From Trema orientale (taxonomy: Eukaryota; Streptophyta; Magnoliopsida; Rosales; Cannabaceae): a stretch of 64,000 nucleotides of DNA. This document shows positions 47,974 to 59,899 of this stretch, piece by piece. The notes beneath the pieces were generated by a model. That model saw only the letters and a program-made list of their open reading frames with translations, was not told where the DNA came from and searched no databases. A program made the translations under genes and the position numbers. Every line of letters starts with the position of its first letter. The first letter of the stretch is position 1. The DNA lies in NCBI GenBank assembly GCA_002914845.1, contig JXTC01000083.1:830802-894801 (forward strand), given 5' to 3'.

Positions 47974-48672
47974 TAGGGATGTCAATTTCACCGAATGGGG
48001 TGGTGCACCGACCCGAATGGGACGGGCTTTCACCGTTATAAATGGTGCGGGGCATGGGATGGGGATTCCCCGTTTAATATTTAGTGAGGGCGGGGCGGGG
48101 CGGGGCGGGCTTGGGATTGAGTGTCCGGCACCGACCCCCCCCCCCGATTATATATAGGTTAATTTCTATTTTTTTATATAATAGTAATTCAAGTAGATGT
48201 TTTTTAAAAAGAAAAAAGATCTAATAATATATTGTCATATACTAATATTTTTTGAGATATTTGAGATTGTGTTAGCTTTATAAATGAACGATATGCTATA
48301 TGATCTTAGTATTAAATATTTTATATTTGACAATTCTAACATGTTAAAGTTTTATTTGAATGTGTTTTTTAGTTATTTAGATCTAAAATTGGAATTTTCA
48401 ACGAAGTTAACTTTAATTTTCATTGTTTTTCGATGTAATTAGACTTTTAAAAGATTTGAACTAACATATAATTGTTTAATTTATACAAGATGACGATTCC
48501 AAACGGGGACCCCGATATACCAATGGGGAAACCGATCCCCGATGGGGATTCTCCGAAATTGTCCCGCACTAAATAAAATGGTGAATGATGCGGGGATGGT
48601 ATAGTAAAATAATAATGGGGACGGGGATGGTAAACACAAAACCGGTCCCGCCCCGTCCCGTTGACATCCCTA
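47974..48672. mobile_element. hAT-type non-autonomous element with 8-bp target duplication
   Basis: A 699-bp element starting TAGGGATGTCAA and ending TTGACATCCCTA (12-bp perfect terminal inverted repeat). It is flanked by exact 8-bp repeats TTTACATT (47966-47973 and 48673-48680), the hallmark of hAT insertion. The ends are GC-rich (GGGGCGGGGCGGGG; CCCGCCCCGTCCC) and the middle is AT-rich. No transposase. Confidence 0.88.
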
Positions 48673-48687
48673 TTTACATTTAATTTT

Positions 48688-49363
48688 GGGAAATTATCAC
48701 TAAAATACCCTCTGTCTTGAAAAAATGTGAAAAAAAACCTTGTATTTTTGGAAATTCAAAATAAGTACCTTCTATTTAACGAAAATTATCATTAAAATAC
48801 CTCTGTTTTGAAAAAATGTGAAAAAAAAATCTTGTGTTTTTGGAAATTCAAAATAAGTACCTTCTATTTAACGAAAATTATCACTAAAATATTTTCTATT
48901 TTAAAAAAGTGTGAAAAAAAACCCTTATATTATGAAAAATTCAAAATAAATACTTTCTATTTGAGAAATTTTTAAAAAATTTTGATTTTTTTTTCTAGAT
49001 TTGTGCCACAACAATGGATATAAGATTTTTTTTAAGAGATTTTAGACCATATGTATTTTCTCTCCCTTTATTTTCAAGTGTGGTGTGTTTCTTAAAATAA
49101 TATAATATGAGTAAAATATTAATTGTACTAATTTTTTTTTAAACCTTTGAGTAGTCAAAGGCAGCAAATGATGATAATTCAAATAAGAAGGTATTTATTT
49201 TGAATTTTTAACAATACAAGGGTTTTTTTCACACTTTTTCAAAACAGAGGATATTTAGTGATAATTTTTATTAAATAGAAGGTATGTATTTTGAATTTTC
49301 AAAAACACAAGATTTTTTTTTTACATTTTTTTAAAACAGAGGGTATTTTAATGATAATTACCC
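48688..49363. mobile_element. Long-inverted-repeat element with internal tandem units (Mutator-like MITE?)
   Basis: The left end GGGAAATTATCACTAAAATA and the reversed right end GGGTAATTATCATTAAAATA match, followed by CCCTCTGT(C/T)TT. The left arm holds three direct copies of a ~104-bp unit (each with AATTATCA.TAAAATA, GTGTTTTTGGAAATTC and AAATA.(G)TACCTTCTATTT), and the right arm about two in inverse order. Flanking 9-mers TTTAATTTT and TTTGATTTA match at 7 of 9. It lies only eight bases beyond the hAT element's target duplication. Confidence 0.65.
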
Positions 49364-51588
49364 TTTGATTTATAATTTTTACATATTCTGTGGATTGTAT
49401 CTTTGTAACTAAGGTGTAGTTTACATGCAAAAATTTCAATTGGTTAATGACAATAACAATGTCCAAAACCCAGTTTTGAAGTCTAAGTCCAATGCATATT
49501 TGCTCAAATCAAAATTATCGAATCACACCGCAAATTTAGATGGTATTTGGTTTGATTTGTATTGTATGGTTAGGAATAGGCATAAACTATATGTGCGGTT
49601 TTCACAGTAAATGAAGAATAAAACCAGCCAAACCGCAACTTGAACACTCGTAGTGGCAAGTTTTGTTAAATATTTAAGGAATTGTGAAGTGACAGTTGAG
49701 ATCGCATGCCATAGAGTTACTAAATTCATGAGTCAAGGTGCAACTATTTAATTTATAGTGGGCAAAGTGACAAAATGTTATAATTGAAGAGGGTAAAGCG
49801 CAATTTACCCAAGAGGTAATAATAGAATTTGGGTGGTGATGGAAAAATGCGATAATGTTGATGAGTGGTAGTCGCCATAAAAGACCGACTCGGTTTGGTA
49901 TTATTGGTTTGAATTCATATACAAATACAGAACAAATTTATTGCTCTTTATGTGAAATTCAGAGTAATAAAGTTGGTAAACGCACTAACCAAGCTACAAA
50001 GCAATTTAGGGAATGGATTCTAAGATATCATTAAATAATCGCACAATAAATATAGTTAAGTTTCAAACAACTGGACATTTTTTTTTTTGTTTGGTTTTCT
50101 CTTTTCCCTTGTATTGACCTAACGGAAGATCGTGTTAGACCACCATGTTGGTAATAATACATAGTTTATTGAACAAACATACATTCTCTTTTATTTGCAA
50201 CCGTCCAATAAAATACGGTTTATCTGACGGCATCCAAACGTATGCAGCAGTGGACAAGTGTGCCTAACAAAGTGATAATTTCTTTTCGACGGCTTATCAA
50301 ATATCAGATCAATAATTAAACAAAGTACAAATTGGGGTTCAAAGCAAATCTCTTGCAAGCTTTTTCTTCTTTTTTGCTCCAATTTAAAATAATGTACCAC
50401 TCACTAAATATTCTTCTAGTTATTGGTTTTTTATTTTTTATTTGTTCTCCTTCTGAGCAATATAATACTTGGGCTTGAAACCTGATATGAGACTGAAGAG
50501 AGATATAAGTGATAACTCGATACTCATATTTGTGGTTGTGGGAAAAGTTAACAAAGGTGGGGAAGGGAAAGGAGGCATAAGCATTGATCAGTTTGAAGCA
50601 ACGGTTGACGTGAGAAGGCATGTTGTCATGGCTTAAAATCAGGAAGCTGTGTATAAATTTTCCCAACTATGGCAAATGTGAAGCATGGGCTAATTTCTTG
50701 GCCCATATGCATTCCTATATAGGTGCATACGAGCTGGTTACGTCGCCGCCTATTGCCCAACCCAATTGTACTTGTTGCCTCTCCCAACCAAGGACATGTC
50801 TACTAATTCTTAATAAAAAGAATATGAACGAGAAATGGAAAAAGAATGAGATTAAAAAAGAATGAGAAGAAATTAAAATTTAGCTAAATATATGAAATAT
50901 TTTTCAAAATAATGTACTTTAAATAGATAAATAAATACAAAAATAGAAAAAAAAAATAGAATCATTGTCCTAATTTTCACTTCCTTTTTGGTCTAGTAAA
51001 TATGGCCTAAAATTAAAAAAGCTGACTAGCTCACACATGGGATTGATGTCACAGCATAAGCGTTAAGCAATAGTTGACACAAAAGCAAACCAAGCTGTGA
51101 CTCTGCTTATATGTTCAAGGAAGGCTACGTGTCTTAATTGCCGTTAATGTTATGACGTGATGGGATGTTTGGTACGTGGTTATCTATGTTTGCAGATTAA
51201 TAGAAAGGTGACGATAAAGACTAATATGATCCCCTAAATGTGTATTATTTGGCTGAGCATGAGCAAGCATCTAGTCCTGAATTCATGAAAATATTGTGTT
51301 TAATTTTGCATGAAAGTGGCATTACTTAAATATATATTAGATTTAGTATATAATATACCTTGCGTAAAAACTAAATTGAAATGGAAAACAAAAAAGGGGT
51401 GAAAATTTACTATAGTTACTTGATTTGTCCTTTGCTTCTGGGCTGGATTGGTTCAACTCAACCCAAGCGAATCGATTTTAGGCTAATGGATTTGGGGCAA
51501 GAGTGTATGTAACTTGCAAGGAAGGAAAACAAAAAATAATATATAAAAATTAAATAAAAATAATTTTTTTGAAAAAAAGAGTGGGAAT
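49364..51588. other. Spacer, no gene recognised
   Basis: AT-rich sequence with scattered short frames (49425-49610, 50191-50865) that show no domain, signal or composition of real genes. Nothing further can be supported. Confidence 0.4.
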
Positions 51589-51660
51589 TGAACCCGACGT
51601 GAATCGAACACGCAACCTTCTGATCTGGAGTCAGACGCGCTACCATTGCGCCACGGATCC
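51589..51660 (-). tRNA. tRNA-Trp (CCA)
   Basis: A 72-nt cloverleaf on the minus strand. It starts GGATCCGTGGCGCAATGGTAG (acceptor and A box), has the anticodon loop CTGACTCCAGATCAG with anticodon CCA, and a T arm GTTCGATTCAC (B box). The acceptor 3' strand is CGGGTTC with discriminator A. There is no intron. A run of seven T follows downstream on the minus strand (about 51573-51579), a likely Pol III terminator. Confidence 0.95.
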
Positions 51661-51898
51661 ACCGATACTGAATTAGCCTTCAAATATAATATAATTAATT
51701 AAAGCTTTTCTAACAGCAGAAAACCCCTAAGCAAAAGGGATGTATGCTTCATAGATGATTGATTTCTCTGAGAAAACCCCCCTACTGAGAATCGCTTTGG
51801 CACAACACAACACAGCGCAAACGGTCATTTCGGAAGGGATAATATAATGGAATGAAATTGGAGAAGCGAATAGAAGAAGGCCTTTTGAACATCCTCTA

Positions 51899-53666
51899 AT
51901 GGCTTCGCTTCGTACTCTTCAAATCCATTCAATGCTTCTCTTTAAGGTAGAGTGTCTTTAACTTAAAAATTCCCTTTTTCTCGACCTCCTCTAATGTCTC
52001 TCATTCCTCTTTTGTTGTTGTTGTTGTACTGTATTTGTAGCCCAACTCAATTTGGGGCTCAAAGCATTCGGAGCCGCCCTCCTTTCTAGTGTTGCTCAGG
52101 CCACAATTTGGCTCCACTAATTCAGCTCGAATCAACTCCTCCTGCACTCCCTCTCCTCCGCCAAAGTTTGTTTTGAGAGCCATTGATGCCTCGGCCACCT
52201 CTGCCGCTGACGACCCCCGACCCCATGACCAGGTCGTCAAGACTGACCCCGATGCTGCGTCAACTGTTAAACACGCCGTTGCCCAGTTGCGAGCAACTAT
52301 CAGCGCCTTCCCTCCCGTTGTCTTTCCGGTAAAAATTTAATAAAGCTTTTCCTTTTCTACTATAGTTTGGTCCTTTGGGTGGGTTGGCCTTCCTATTCCT
52401 ATTAGTTGCTTAACGACTGTGATGTACATTACATGCATGTTTTGGGTTTCTTCTGACTAGAATATCAAACGACAAGTGGGATCGAGTTTTGCGATTGGGT
52501 TTTGTATTGCCACTACGTTTTGGGTTTTGGCTGTCAAATTCTTTATAGGTAGGAGGAAGTCAAGGGACACTCCTCCTGGCTCTGTTGCTGATCTTGTCAG
52601 GCGTGGCCAGCTCAGGTCTGATAGAAGAGGCATGTACGATTCCAATCCTTAATACTCGAAGCCTTTTCCACATTTCACAAATTGGTTAAAATATAAGTGC
52701 TCTTTACGCTTGTCCTGTGTGTGAAATTCATAAATGGGTAATTGTGATAGGCTTTTGCGGCTTTGCTTTTGTAATTCTTTTTCCTTCTTATTGCACAGAA
52801 CAAGGCCTCTCAAGTATGATGACCCTTTCAACAATCCATTGGTGAAAGTGGGTAAGAGCAATTCGACTGTGGAGATGTGTGGAAAGGTATACCGCTTAGC
52901 CCCTGTTACCCTTACAGAAGAGCAACAAGCCATCCATCAGAAAAGGAGATCCCGAGCGTACCAGTGGAAGAGACCAACCATATTTCTCAAAGAAGGGGAT
53001 TCAATACCTCCTGATATTGACCCTGATACCGTTCGATGGATTCCCGCTAATCATCCTTTTGCAACCACTGCCAACGACATTGATGAAGATTTAGCACAAA
53101 ATAATGTGAGACAAAAGCATGGTGTTCCATTTCGTATTAAAGCTGAACACGAGGCACTGCAGAGAAAGCTTGAAGCCCTACAGGGTGTAAGTACACTTTT
53201 AATACATTAGATTTCTTAGAATTAAATATCATTGCATGTAGTTCGATCAGTATCCTGCACATACCTATAGATATTTTTATAACATGCAACCCATACTGCT
53301 CATGGAAAATTTGTCAAGAGAGTTGAAAATCTTCAAGTGGAGTCCTAGGTATATGGAAGAAAGTTATTCATGATATTGAACAAGCGAATTTGGAGCATAT
53401 GGTACATTTGATAACTTTTTTGATCATAAAATGGCTGAATACCTGTTTCCTTTTCTTGTTAGGAACAAAAACTGAACAAATTAATGATCGACTCTAGCAA
53501 TGCTAAAGACTTTGAGAGAGCATTCAAGTCACATCCAAAGTCAGCCGAACGGGGAGATGAAAGCTTCTTGAATGAACATGCTGGCAACTCCAAGGCCACC
53601 TTTCCAGAACGGCCCCCAAATTCATCTGGGATTACATCATCTTCAGAAGAAATGCAAAATCCTTGA
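51899..53666 (+). CDS. MCD1: Chloroplast division-site protein MCD1 (Multiple Chloroplast Division Site 1)
   Basis: MCD1 is a plant-specific inner-envelope protein that, with the Min system, restricts FtsZ ring placement and contacts ARC6/FtsZ. The five exons are 51899-51946, 52041-52328, 52461-52633, 52799-53186 and 53463-53666, giving 366 aa. An N-terminal transit-peptide-like region rich in Ser/Pro is followed by a helical stretch (TVKHAVAQLRATISAFP). One TM lies at about 121-140 (FAIGFCIATTFWVLAVKFFIG), followed by basic RRKSRD. The conserved block TRPLKYDDPFNNPLVKVG and the helix HEALQRKLEALQGEQKLNKLM (coiled coil) follow. The exon 3 donor (AT|GTACGA) is weak but is the one that keeps frame. 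The acidic/Ser C-terminus ends SSEEMQNP. Identification rests on these conserved blocks plus the gene neighbourhood. Confidence 0.85.
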
Positions 53667-54604
53667 GTGGCATATTCTTCTGGCAATATTGTTATTGTTA
53701 TTACTTGCCAATTTTCTCGACAATGATCGATAGAGTTCTGATCTTTACTAAACAGGTCCAGTTATGTATGTGAAGGGTACTTGTAAATAGGCTTAGTTTA
53801 GATTTGAGACTGAAGCATGTACATTTTGCAGCTGTTGTCAGGAGTTTCTGTATCACCAGAACATTTTGCGTATTATTATTATTTATTTAAATGTTAATCC
53901 TTGTTGTAATAATAGTTTTTACATTTCATTTTAGCGGTAGATCCATCGAATTCCACTCGTTTAAGATTGTGATTCTGGTGGTATAAAATATTGACGGCAC
54001 ATGAATTTTTGGCTGGGTGATTATTATTATTATTATTATTTGCTGACATATACCATTTCTTTCTCTCATCTTATTATTTGCTAACTGGTATACCATTTCT
54101 CTCTCTCTCTCTCGTTCCGGCTAATGGAAAAAAAAAAGGTTGGTAAACTAAATAAGAAAATATACGAATTAACAACTCTACTACTATTACTTAATGTTGT
54201 GTGGTCAGGATAACCTTCACTTGTAAAGAAAATTAACTTTGGGGGCCGGAAACAGTCCGTTGCACTATAATGCTCCGAGTTTCTATTGCCTTTGGGGTGA
54301 ATTAGAGAGGGAAAAAAGAAAAAGAAAATATGCTATTTGTGTTTATATGAGGTACTCCATGAATTCATAGTAAATATTATGTCGATATTGTAAATTCATC
54401 AACTCTTATTTATTATTACAAGGTATCTAATAAGATGAATATAGGAATAAATTAATTTTAATTGTACGCTAAGTCAAAATTGAAGAGAGGGAAAATGATT
54501 GAGTTGATCAGCTTGAAAACGAATGATATCCTTGCTTTCAAAAGCAACACAACCAGCTAAACTCCTCGAACAGGGAACAATGTTGAGAACTTCCAATGGC
54601 TCAT
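53667..54604. other. Convergent spacer between MCD1 and TST
   Basis: Expected 3' UTRs of the two facing genes, with an (ATT)n run at about 54018-54041 and a (CT)n run near 54099. No gene recognised. Confidence 0.45.
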
Positions 54605-57600
54605 TCAGACAGTCTTGGCCTCAGCTGCTTGTCGCGCACCAACGGAGAAGAACTCGGTAATGACTTCAAGAGGCATGCCTTTGGTTTCCGGAACTTTCAT
54701 GAAGACAAAAATCCAAGAGATTACACACACCGCAGCATAGATGCCAAAGATGCCCACCAACCCTATTGAAGTCAGCATCACAGGCAACGTGTATGTCACG
54801 ATAATGTCGCCTATCCAGAACGCCAGAGCACAAATGGCAATGCAGAGGCCACGGACCCTCGTGGGGAATATCTCAGAGCAAAGGATGTTCGGAATTGGTC
54901 CGTATGCCATGACGAAGCAGCAAAAGTAGACGATGACACATACTGTTGAGATTACTGCGTGAACGACAGACCCCAGGCTTACAAAATTCCCAATTACTAG
55001 AATTGCCAATGATACTATCAGCACCGGGATTGTGGTCAGCAGCAGCCGCCTGCAGCAGGGAGTTCATTAGTCAAAACTACATTTGCCAATAAGCACATAA
55101 GAACAAGATGATGAGACTCTGTTGGAGCATGTGAGAGTTCGCTTTGTTTCAAAAGTAGATGTTTCAAATGAGATAGCTTCTTTAAGCGGAACAAATGAGC
55201 CATAAAAGCTTTTGAAGTCCATGATGATTAAAGAAATTTGAGTCTTCATTTAACCAGAATAGCCATGACAAAAAGGACGTTAACTTTGAACATGAACTGA
55301 AAAATCGAGGCTGGAAACTGGAAAGGAAAAGCTAAGAAAAAGAGATCACCTCCGACCAGAGACATCCATGAGCCTCATGGCTACACCTATACAAGGAAGC
55401 ATTAACAAGGTTGTGAATGCACTTATAAGAAATGAAGCAGACTCCGAACCAAGTCCCATGTTTGAAAGAAGAACTTCAACACCTGCTTCTTCCAGAATTT
55501 GAGGAGTGTAGTAAAGAACCCCATTTATTCCAGAGAACTGCACACGCAGGATTATTTCAATCTACCAAGAATAAGGAACCGACTCAAGGAGTCTCTGACG
55601 AAAGATTCTCAAATAGGAACAAATAATGCAGTAAAACAAATGTATGATGACAATTACTACCTGCTGAAGGATTTGAATTCCAATTCCAACAATTAATGCA
55701 TGCTTAATCCCTGGTTCAAGAAGAGCAGCCCAAACTGGCCCTTTTAAAGCAGTTTCAGATGGGTGAACCATGGCAGGTCCAACATTGTTTTTATCCATAA
55801 GCTCCTTGGAATAAAGGGCAGGCTGGCTTACAAGAGCAGCAGCCTGGACAACCTCATCTTCTGCAGGAATATCAGCACCAGGAAGTGAAACAAGAGACCC
55901 GCGTCGAGACCCAGGAACTCCCTCGTGCAAATAAATCCTTTTGAATCCTCCTTCCTTCTTTCCATCCTCACTTTCCTTCTCAGACCATTTCCACGCCAAC
56001 TGCCAGCCACCTCCAATACCTGTACTACCAACCGTCTCCCCTCCACCCTGCACAAGAGTACTATGGCGCCTCATGCTCAGAATACTCCCATGGGAAGCAG
56101 GAGGGACCATGTCCTTTTCCAAGCTTGTCGTCTGTCGCGAGATCAAGGGACTGTGCAGATTGTCGTCGGAGTCCCCGCCAGCGGCCTCTGATACGTAGTC
56201 ATTGCCTTCCCTTTGCAAGCTCTCTTCATCCCAGTGTTCATCTCGAGTCCGAGGATCGGCAGTGCTAAACATGCTACCAAAATTAGGAAAAAGCATGCTT
56301 CGCATACTTCCTGTCTCAGGGAGCTTTTCATGGACACTACCAAATAAAGTCACCAGAGGGTCAATAAGAGACATGCTTTGGTTTGCCAGGCTTCCTTGGC
56401 GAGAGACAAGAGCAAGAGAACTCTGTCCGTTTACAGGTTTGGCAACCCAGGAAAGGCCCTCTTCAGGTCCGTACAACTTGATTCTGTCCTTCTCACTTGC
56501 TTCCTGGCCATCATGAAGTTCATAGGCAGGGCCTATTATGTACTCCTCTATAGATGTTTCACCTCCAATTCCGAGACCTTCTACCAGCAAAGCCATCTCC
56601 CCTGTGGATCAACTATTTTTCAGCAAAGTTTGATATACGATAAACATAATCATAGCCAATCATACGAAAACTGGCAGAGGGTCTAAGGATTCCTAGAGAG
56701 AGAGTAAATTCTGTTGTTATTCCTTTAGTAGAGTGGTAGTCTATATGGTAGGAATGTACCACTTTACTATCACAAAAAAAGAGAAACATTTAACTTTGTC
56801 TCAGACTTTGATATCAACATATAATGTGGCATTGTGTTCAGCCTTGATAATTTTCTAACCGTCCACCATCCAATTTTCTAATCATATAACACTGGGACAC
56901 AGCAGAAAAATGTTACAGATAAATTGCCATAAGACTCGAATTTATTTTGCATTTTAAGCCAGAGCTAGCAACTAGACGCACAATAAATAAGTGCTTCAAG
57001 TTTCATTCTTTTTATAGTAAGGAATGAACCTGAAACATCCTCCACCCCCCGTAATTGCTGAAGAACTTTCTTTGCCTCGAGCATCTTGCCTTTACTCACA
57101 AGCCATCGCGGAGATTCGGGCAAGTAAAAGACTGTTAAAACAAAATAGATAAGTGAAGGAATGGAAAGAACCCCGAGCATCAACCTCCAGCTGGGTGAGT
57201 CCAACAATGACATCCCAAAAATCATACAATATGATAGAAACATGCCGCCTGAACCAGTGAACTGCGGAAGAGTATTTAACGATCCCCTTATCTCTGCTGG
57301 AGCAGTCTCAGATATGTAGACAGGGACAAGAGTGACAGCTAGACCAATTCCGAAACCATCTAACAGTCGAGCAATGCATAGAACATACACATTGGGTGAC
57401 CACAACATTACCAAACTACTTATGAAATAAAGCACAGACGAGATTATCAACATCGGCCTTCTACCAACCCAATCTGATATAGCTCCTGAGCATGTCGTAA
57501 TAGCTGTTGCTCCAATGAGTGACATGGCCACGACTAGACCTTCCACAGTGGTTTCCAAAGCAAGGTCCTTCTTTATGTAAACAATAGCCCCTGAAGGGAA

Positions 57601-57838
57601 AGAAAGCTCAAACGATTTTGTATATGCTCAAACTAAATGTCAAGACTCAACACTTGAAGATTACAACAAAATCTAAAAAACTCCACATCATAAACTTCAA
57701 GACTAAGTGATTTTACATTTAAAAAAAAAAATCAAACTTGAGAGATCGAAAGGAAGTACCAGCGATTGTAGCATTATCCCAGCCTTGGAGGAAATTTCCA
57801 ATGGTAGCAGCAATAGCCACAAAGGCAGCTCCCTTCAT
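54605..57838 (-). CDS. TST1: Tonoplast monosaccharide/sugar transporter (TST/TMT)
   Basis: This is a proton-coupled antiporter loading glucose or sucrose into the vacuole. The five exons (minus) are 57760-57838, 57030-57590, 55661-56601, 55350-55537 and 54605-55049, giving 737 aa, matching the family (~734-745). It has twelve TM segments in two halves of six. Sugar-porter motifs are DWVGRRPML, PESPRWLVSKGK and, near the end, PETKGMPLEV. Between the halves lies the long hydrophilic loop that defines TST proteins (about residues 214-505), acidic and Ser-rich with EEYIIGP, FGSMFSTAD and SRRGSLVSLPG. After the loop come FSGINGVLYYTP and ISAFTTLLMLP. The start (MKGAAFVAIAATIGNFLQGWDN) is family standard. 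Whether it is TST1 or TST2 cannot be settled here; synteny favours TST1/TMT1. Confidence 0.96.
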
Positions 57839-59899
57839 CTTGTTTTAAACCGATAGATCAAATATCTTTCAATCCTACACCAGTGAAGCACAAGAATATA
57901 ATATTAATATGAAAAATCTATATACTAGTTGTTCATACTATGCAGCAGGATCTAAGACGATAGTAAAGAGCAACACTTTTTCACTAGTCAAAGCAACGTG
58001 GCAAATGGGTTTGTGTCCACTTATCACAGGCAACAACCAACCAATCAACCATAGATTAGATTCACTTGAATTTAGCACCAATTGAAAACGATGGTCAAGT
58101 TACTCTAGTAATATTGGGAAAAAAAAAAAAAAAACGAAGAAAGTAAGAGAGAAACTGAAGAAACCCGAAAATTGAGATGGATTGGACTGCGTCGCCTTCT
58201 ACCCTCTTGAGAGCCAAAGGGGTGTCAGATAATGCTTTATGTGCCCGGAATTGGAAGCCAAAAGGGGTAGTTGCGTTGGGATGGGAGAGAAGTGAGAGGC
58301 AAACGTTTAAAAAGTATAGCTTTGGGCCACTTTATAAGCTTTCGTTTTTTTTTCTTTTTCAAAAAAAAAAAAATCTATTTTGTTTTGTTTAGTTTTGAGT
58401 ACTAGTAGAGTCAGAAAGCGAGAGAGAGAGAGAGAAGTGTGAGGGGGTGACTTGTAAGCTGGAGAATGCAAAGGCCCGAATGTCCGTGGAGTGTACGGTC
58501 AAAAAGAAGGTGGAGAAAATTAATAAACTAGCCAGAGCAGTCGAGCAGAGCAGGCAAGGGAAGGGAAGGGAGTGAGGGACGTGTATTGCAGCTTTTGCCA
58601 ACAACCCTTCAACATTCGTCAACANGCTGCCCAACTCAGTCCCAACAGAGTTGCAGCTTCTTCTTCTACTTTTTATTAGGTAATAATAATAATAATAATA
58701 TCTGGTTTCGGTTCCAGTTCCAGTTCCAGTTCCAGTTCCACACATCCCACAACCCACCAATTCTGATTTCTGGCGTCTTCCAATTACATAAATAAACACA
58801 CTTGGGATTGGGAAAAGGGTCATTGGGAGAAATAGCTTTTATATTTTACCTTGCACACACAAAAAAATAAAAATGATAAAAATAATAAAGAGAGAGAGAG
58901 AGAATGAGAAAGTGTGGACGTAGTAGAACCTATTCATTTTTCTACTTCCACTGGTCCAAATCCAGTGGTCCAAATCCAATCAATCCGGAACGAGAACGAT
59001 CCCTGAATAACTTGGTTCATATTCCATGTTTGACCTTTGCTTTTTCTTATTCAATTATTGTAAGTTAAGTTGCTTCTTGGCGTTGTCCTCGTTTGTAAAC
59101 TTATCATTTCCATACGGAAATGACTCATGATATTATGACAGGACGATAAAACATTTTTACTGAGAAAAAATATAATATAATAATAACTAGAAAACAAAAA
59201 AAAAAGGAAAAATGAACCACGAAATCTGGTAAAAATATATATTTTATCTATTGTCCATCGTCAAATAAATTCATGCGGACTTAATGGATAGATCCACCAA
59301 TCAAAGGGTACACAAAGGTTATAAATCTTCCGTTAATTTGACTAAATTTGTGTATCTAATTATTGTACTTATTCACAAATTAAATAAATAATATTGGGAT
59401 CACTACATTTTTTATATTTTGTATTTTGACTATGTATTCGGTCTATATTTTATATTTTGATTATTATTATTAACGTTCATTTTCTGATTCACAACTTATA
59501 ATAAATTGGAATAATCTTAAAAACACCCCCTATTTTAGCTGAGTACCAGGTTTAACTTCTCATAAGATCCATAATTATCTCCTTTATTTTTCAAAATATG
59601 AAAAAATATATATATATATATATACCTTAATACTTTTCTGGTCAAACACAAAATGTGAAATATCTAAAATACTCTTGCATGTATTTCAAAAACCTATTAC
59701 CAAATACTCTCCATTATCTAATTAATGTTTTTATTTAAAAAATAATAAGAATATCTTAGTATTTTTCTTGAATATAGAAAAATGTTGATAATGCTTTTTT
59801 TCAATAAATTTATAGATTATTATTTTTTAAAGAAATTAATCAAGGAATTTTTGGATATCAATATTTTAAGGGTATTAATGTCATTTAGAAAAGAATTTT
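57839..59899. other. TST upstream region and spacer
   Basis: The TST promoter/leader (CT/GA-rich near 58417-58436) with one N at 58625. It also holds an (AAT)n run near 58683, a (TTCCAG)n array at 58708-58740 and AT-rich DNA. The ORFs 58177-58392 and 58389-58823 are low-complexity. No gene recognised. Confidence 0.45.
58708..58740. repeat. (TTCCAG)n hexanucleotide microsatellite
   Basis: About five tandem GTTCCA/TTCCAG units, closely following an AAT run at 58683-58700, upstream of the TST gene. Confidence 0.8.

Noticed and set aside
55925-56516. Plus-strand frames over the TST loop exon
   Set aside because: Antisense to the TST central loop, no independent support.
58389-58823. 144-codon minus frame upstream of TST
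   Set aside because: Built from microsatellites (Tyr and Gly-Thr runs) and contains an N.
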